Assembly: GCA_016987375.1 (NCBI GenBank)
Contig: PJRA01000272.1
Span: 503,722 to 514,524 of the forward strand
Origin: Brachionus koreanus
Lineage: Eukaryota > Rotifera > Eurotatoria > Ploima > Brachionidae
Direction of reading: 5' to 3'
Length of the DNA stretch: 10,803 nt
Shown here: positions 7,493 through 10,803 of the stretch, piece after piece
Layout of the letters: every line of letters starts with the position of its first letter
How positions within the stretch are numbered: the first letter of the stretch is position 1
Translations under genes and position numbers: made by a program
Notes under the pieces: model-generated
What the model was told of the DNA's origin: nothing
Database searches by the model: none
The model's input: only the letters and a program-made list of their open reading frames with translations

Positions 7493-7668
7493 ATTTGGGG
7501 GGTCAGTTTTTTAAAAATATAAAAAAGTTGAATTTTTAAAAATACATATCCTGGAAAAATACTTATATAATTTTCAAAAAATACAGAAAATTCCGGACTA
7601 AAACACATGTTAAAACTTTTAGAAATATATTTACTTTGTAAAAAAATATTTGGGGGTCAGTGTTTTAG
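7493..7668 (+). repeat. pair of G-run direct repeats
   Basis: ATTTGGGGGGTCAGTTTTTT (from 7493) and ATTTGGGGGTCAGTGTTTTA (from 7648) are near-identical copies 155 bp apart. A related GGGGGTCTAGTAATTTTATTAG-type word occurs in receptor intron 4 near 3274 and GAGGGGTCTTTT near 8184. Runs of five or six G are rare in this DNA, so these may be ends or cores of a dispersed repeat. Confidence 0.5.
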
Positions 7669-8048
7669 TAGGATCCCCAAAAAACATTGTTAATAATTTC
7701 AAATTTTCTTTATCAAATGATTCTAATTAAAATTATTATTAGCTAAACTTAATCTAATTTAGTTTTACAATAATATGACTAATAAATTGAAAAATTGACA
7801 CGAGAGATCTTTTTGAATTTTTTTAGACTTAGTAAAACTATTCTTCTTCTTCTTTCTAAATTAATTCTTTCAATAAAGTGTTGGAAATTAAAAAAAATAC
7901 AAAGCTGATACAATTCTATATAAAAAAAAAGGCACTTCAAAAAACAAGAATTTTCATGAAAATTGAGGGTACTTAAGAATAATGACTTACATTTTAGTTT
8001 TTTATTTAATAAAATTCAAAAAGTTTTCAACTTTTCAAACAAAGAACA

Positions 8049-8147
8049 TTAAGCCTAATTTTCTTAGTTTAAGTTCTGTAAATGCAACATGGTGTAACAT
8101 TCATTGTTGAATAATTCAACTTGAATTATTAAGAAAATTTGGCTAAA
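8049..8147. repeat. nested inverted repeats (fold-back structure)
   Basis: TTAAGCCTAATTTTCTTA (8049-8066) pairs with 8130-8147 at 16 of 18 positions. Within the spacer, AATAATTCAA (8110-8119) and TTGAATTATT (8121-8130) form a perfect 10-bp palindrome around one base. The whole could fold as a hairpin of about 99 nt. It may be a small fold-back or MITE-like relic; no target-site duplication is evident. Confidence 0.55.
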
Positions 8148-8310
8148 CTCTGCTAATTTAGTATGATTTAATACTCAAAAATCGGAGGGGTCTTTTGAGC
8201 CCCTTTTGTAACTTCCTTTATTTGTTTTCTATTCAATAAATTTAATAATTTTTTTGGATTTTTTTTCAATCATATCTTAAATTAAAAACATTATAAAATT
8301 ATTTAATTTT

Positions 8311-8364
8311 ATAATTTTATTAAAAAAATTTTATTTTATAATTTTATTAAAAAAATTTTATTTT
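8311..8364. repeat. perfect tandem duplication of a 27-bp AT-only unit
   Basis: Two exact copies of a 27-bp unit made only of A and T lie at 8311-8337 and 8338-8364. The exactness implies a recent duplication. The unit is itself partly self-complementary (AAAATTTT core). Confidence 0.85.
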
Positions 8365-8728
8365 CATTGAAAAAAAGTCTAAATATGATTCAAATAAAAG
8401 GATCAAAAAATTCATGCGGTCTTTGAATGTTAAATTTGGAGAAAATTTGTTATAGAAATTTTGAAGACTTTAAATGTTGAAACAACTTTGATTGCTGCAG
8501 TATTCTTTATTTACAGGACTAGTTAAAACTTTTAGGAAAAAAAGGTAATAATCTTTTTTAGCATTAATTTCTGTTATAAATTTTTTTTGTACCAAATTTC
8601 ACAAAACAAAAAAAATTACTGTGCTACACGGTCTAAATTGATGATGATTATTTGCTCAAATAGCCAGATGAAAAGAATGTTAGTTTGAAAAGTACACATT
8701 TGAAGATATTTTTTAATTATAAAAATTT

Positions 8729-9217
8729 TTAACTTTCAATTGACTTTAAATTTTCGGTATTGAAAAATTTATTCCAAGTCTCAGCCTGGAAAGCACTTTT
8801 CATTTTTTTTCTGAAAAAAAATTTCCATTAAAATTCTTTACATTTATTTAATTTCCAACAAAAATGAAATTATCATTTTTGGAATTCTTTTTTCTTTCAT
8901 CTTTAGTACATTTCCAAGGCATCGCAGTCTTTTGTTCTTAATGCATTGAATTAATAGCTCTTAATTTGTTCTTTGGTATAGGTCAGCATTCGATAATGTC
9001 TCAGACCAGTGTATCCTCAGAATTCTCCGAAGACCTGTGTGTGGAAGGTGCTGAGATGTTTCGCGTCAGATTCACTCATCCCCCAGCATTCACTTCGGTA
9101 CATCAGTGTTGCTTTTATTATAGAGTTGTACAGTTTGAGTTATGTTTCTTGGGGCAAACAATTTGGTGTTATATTTATTCGAAGGTCTATGTATGTGTTA
9201 ATGGTCTTGATGATCAT
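8729..9217 (-). pseudogene. non-LTR retrotransposon remnant: C-terminal end of a reverse-transcriptase ORF, frameshifted
   Basis: On the minus strand three segments in two frames recreate the order of the C-terminal part of LINE-type ORF2 proteins. At 9036-9217: IIKTINTYIDLRI, then an in-frame TAA (9140-9142), then LKLYNSIIKATLMYRSECWG and HLSTFHTQ. After a frameshift near 9035, 8844-9035 reads LRRILRIHWSETLSNADLYQ, a TAA (8961-8963), then IKNKRLRCLGNVLKMKEKRI. After a second shift, AETWNKFFNTENLKSIES to 8729 fits the usual GRPK-x-TW region, with less certainty. In intact elements the matching words are LLYGSECW, CLRRILRIRW and RWLGHVLRM. Two stops and two frameshifts mean it is dead. Plus-strand open frames at 8966-9248 are its antisense shadow. 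The exact clade cannot be set from here. Confidence 0.85.
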
Positions 9218-9448
9218 GTGTGAAAGATTTATTTACTTCAAATTTTAAAATTTTACAAATAATTTTAATTATTGTTTTTAAAATCAGTCAGGGATGGTCA
9301 TTGGCGCGTCATAACTTGATTCGGACAGTCTTGATGATTGTAGGGAGAAAAAAACATTTTTTCTAAATTTTAATTTTTAATCTTAATTTGTAATAATAAT
9401 TAATAAAAAAATTAAAACTTTTTTTTTAATGATTTGTTGGGTAACTCA
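9218..9448. other. spacer with an unexplained GC-rich island
   Basis: Most of this is AT-rich, but about 9286-9345 is markedly GC-richer (contains GGCGCGTC) and sits just upstream, in transcript sense, of the retrotransposon remnant. It shares an exact GTCTTGATGAT (9328-9338) with the remnant (9204-9214). It may be a further piece of the same element or of another repeat; no clear protein match was seen in any frame. Confidence 0.4.
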
Positions 9449-9472
9449 TTTATTTTAATAATCATATTTATT
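9449..9472 (-). terminator. candidate polyadenylation signals of the 251-residue gene
   Basis: AATAAA occurs on the minus strand at 9467-9472 and 9449-9454, 10 and 28 nt after the stop at 9482. Both are close to the stop, which would give a short 3' UTR. Supported only by position. Confidence 0.4.
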
Positions 9473-9481
9473 AATGATATT

Positions 9482-10237
9482 TTAAAATTTAATACTTAGT
9501 TGTTTCCATGTATTATTTTCATAAATATAACAAAAATGCCTTAGTGGCATTAACGTTAAATTCTGTCGTCTTTTCGATCCCGTTGAACACAATCTAGCAA
9601 AATTTTCTTCTGTATTATCAGTTTGTCTTGTGCCAAGCAAGCTTTTTGCGTGCTCATTTATTTTAATTTTTTTTCTTGTAGAAAATATATAAGATGTTAA
9701 AAAAAATTGGTTATCTTTAACTAATTCTGATAAATCACATTCTACAACTCGACCACAATGTACATGAATAACTTTCTGATTTTCTGCATAAATAGCATTT
9801 TTAAAGCATAGTTTGTCTTTATTTATTTTAATATAATCACCAGATTGAAAAAATTTAATTGGATTTTCTATTTCTGCTAATTTAAAGGATTTTTCAATAT
9901 AAAAAAACTTTTTTAAATCTGGATCAGATGGATTATAAGCCCAAAGATTTGATCGTGGATATCTAATTTGATCATTTTCAAGACCTCTAATAATCTCATC
10001 ACATTTTTGTTGGTAGCTATACTCTGTTAAGTGGTCTGACAGTTCTTCCAAAAATAAAACTTCACCAAAACGATAATCAATATTTAATATCAAACGGACT
10101 TTATATACCAGAACCCTGTTAACTACTATGGCAAAATATTGTGTCTTTGAAGTTTCACCAATTTTTTTTTCGACATATCCTGTAATATAATTTTTGATAA
10201 AATTATTAATTAAGTTTTCGAACTCTAAAAATCCCAT
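9482..10237 (-). CDS. unrecognised 251-residue protein, intronless
   Basis: I do not recognise this protein. The frame is 252 codons in DNA where stops fall about every 11 codons, so chance is negligible. A TAA directly abuts the ATG (10238-10240) and no acceptor precedes it, so the start is fixed. The protein is soluble-looking: no signal peptide and no membrane span. It is rich in Lys, Asn, Ile, Phe and Tyr. The middle (about 115-175: EKSFKLAEIENPIKFF, GDYIKINKDKLCFKN, HVHCGRVVECDLSEL) alternates short hydrophobic and charged runs, as in a small beta-barrel fold; that is only an impression. The C-terminal third has a basic patch (STRKKIKIN, GSKRRQNL). It lies alone between two retrotransposon remnants, so a lineage-specific gene, a retrocopy or an element-borne ORF are all possible. 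Confidence 0.8.
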   Translation of the reverse strand: MGFLEFENLINNFIKNYITGYVEKKIGETSKTQYFAIVVNRVLVYKVRLILNIDYRFGEVLFLEELSDHLTEYSYQQKCDEIIRGLENDQIRYPRSNLWAYNPSDPDLKKFFYIEKSFKLAEIENPIKFFQSGDYIKINKDKLCFKNAIYAENQKVIHVHCGRVVECDLSELVKDNQFFLTSYIFSTRKKIKINEHAKSLLGTRQTDNTEENFARLCSTGSKRRQNLTLMPLRHFCYIYENNTWKQLSIKF

Positions 10238-10240
10238 TTA

Positions 10241-10655
10241 AATAATATGATTAATTAATCATCCACAAAAACAAAGAGTATGAGTTATTATCTAAAATTA
10301 ATTCTTAAAATTCTATTTAATGCTTTTCTTATTTTAATTTTCCTTTTTTTTTCATTTCTTTAGTTAACAAAGAATAAAAAAAAAATTTAATTTATGATTT
10401 TTAAATTTCAATTTTAAATAAATAAAAAGCTCGTTTTAAAAATTTTATCGCAAATAACTTAAAATTTTTAAATAGATTCTTTACTCGAGTTATATCTAAT
10501 CTTAGTTAAAATTAGGGATAATAAAATGAATTTTAATTTTGTTATAATTCTGAAAAATATACATTGATTAGATATAATTCAAATTAAAAAAATAAATCAA
10601 ATAAAAATTCTTAAAATAAAGTTGAAAAAAATTGAATAAATCAATTTAGATGTTA
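10241..10655. other. AT-rich spacer, no gene seen
   Basis: This is the 5' flank of the 251-residue gene and precedes the right-hand retrotransposon remnant. Homopolymer A/T runs dominate. I found no convincing promoter motif or coding frame. Confidence 0.5.
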
Positions 10656-10803
10656 TGAGCCAGGTGTGATCTAATTGAAATGTTCAAAATTCAGAAAGGA
10701 CTGGATACTGTCGATTGGCACTCCTCTCTACAAGTTGGACTAGTGAAGGACTGCCAAATCAGACGAAACGCATTTCGCAACAGGGTAGCACGAATATGAA
10801 ATA
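10656..10803 (+). pseudogene. second non-LTR retrotransposon remnant, 3' end of reverse-transcriptase ORF, runs off window
   Basis: In the plus frame starting at 10659 the peptide reads ARCDLIEMFKIQKGLDTVDW, then CQIRRNAFRNRVARI, a TGA (10797-10799) and N. This follows the C-terminus of many Jockey/CR1-type ORF2 proteins, where RGDLIE-x-FKI and RR-x-x-F-x-x-RV-x-x-WNSLP are standard words. The TGA stands exactly where the WNSLP tryptophan (TGG) is expected, and an in-frame TGA (10656-10658) precedes the segment. It is GC-richer than its surroundings. It is of a different type from the remnant at 8729-9217 and is incomplete at the window edge. Confidence 0.75.

Larger units (their letters stand above)
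5974..8728. other. long AT-rich non-coding stretch with scattered repeats
   Basis: No gene could be supported over about 2.7 kb. Frames of 55-60 codons exist on both strands at about 6600-6780 but are of chance length. The visible structure is repeats: the inverted repeats at 6287-6329 and 8049-8147, paired G-run repeats at 7493 and 7648, a 14-bp repeat GTTAAAACTTTTAG (7610-7623 and 8522-8535), a short TTC run (7841-7852) and a tandem duplication at 8311-8364. Confidence 0.6.

Noticed and set aside
8966..9248. two overlapping plus-strand open frames of about 80 codons
   Set aside because: They are antisense to the reverse-transcriptase remnant, whose motif order on the minus strand is clear.
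1..10803. tRNA, rRNA, CRISPR array, bacterial operon or defence system
   Set aside because: No tRNA B-box-like GGTTCGANTCC, no regularly spaced repeats and no bacterial-type gene arrangement; the split receptor gene shows this is animal DNA.

Overview
The window is eukaryotic nuclear DNA, roughly three-quarters A+T. It holds one complete intron-split neuronal receptor gene, one unrecognised intronless gene and the decayed ends of two retrotransposons. Four of the receptor gene's five introns are 50-51 bp, which together with the base composition and the non-LTR retrotransposon debris suggests a small invertebrate. A monogonont rotifer of the Brachionus type is my best guess, but it is inferred from gene style and not proven.

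Layout. Positions 532-4811 (minus strand) are a complete six-exon gene for a GABA-A receptor beta-type Cys-loop chloride channel subunit, closest to insect Lcch3. The exons join in frame to 519 residues, from a signal peptide to the fourth membrane helix. All introns are 50-51 bp except intron 4 (1625-4143, 2519 bp), which has no convincing gene but carries a possible pogo/Tigger-like DNA transposon relic and short repeats. Upstream of the receptor (4840-8700) is mostly AT-rich non-coding DNA. It contains a GC-rich, exon-like plus-strand segment (5848-5973) that looks like the last exon of an unidentified gene, a weaker minus-strand exon candidate (5343-5434), and several inverted, direct and tandem repeats.

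The right third holds a frameshifted minus-strand remnant of a reverse-transcriptase C-terminus (8729-9217), a solid 251-residue minus-strand ORF of unknown function (9482-10237), and the start of a second, different plus-strand non-LTR retrotransposon remnant running off the window end (10656-10803).

The identified genes show no sign of working together; this looks like an ordinary gene-sparse animal locus. The most noteworthy points are the receptor's pore serine at 2' and its altered GABA-site residues, the single giant intron that splits the codon for a ligand-site tyrosine, a weak last donor whose retention would remove the fourth membrane helix, and the orphan 251-residue protein. I found no rRNA, tRNA, CRISPR array or bacterial-type system.
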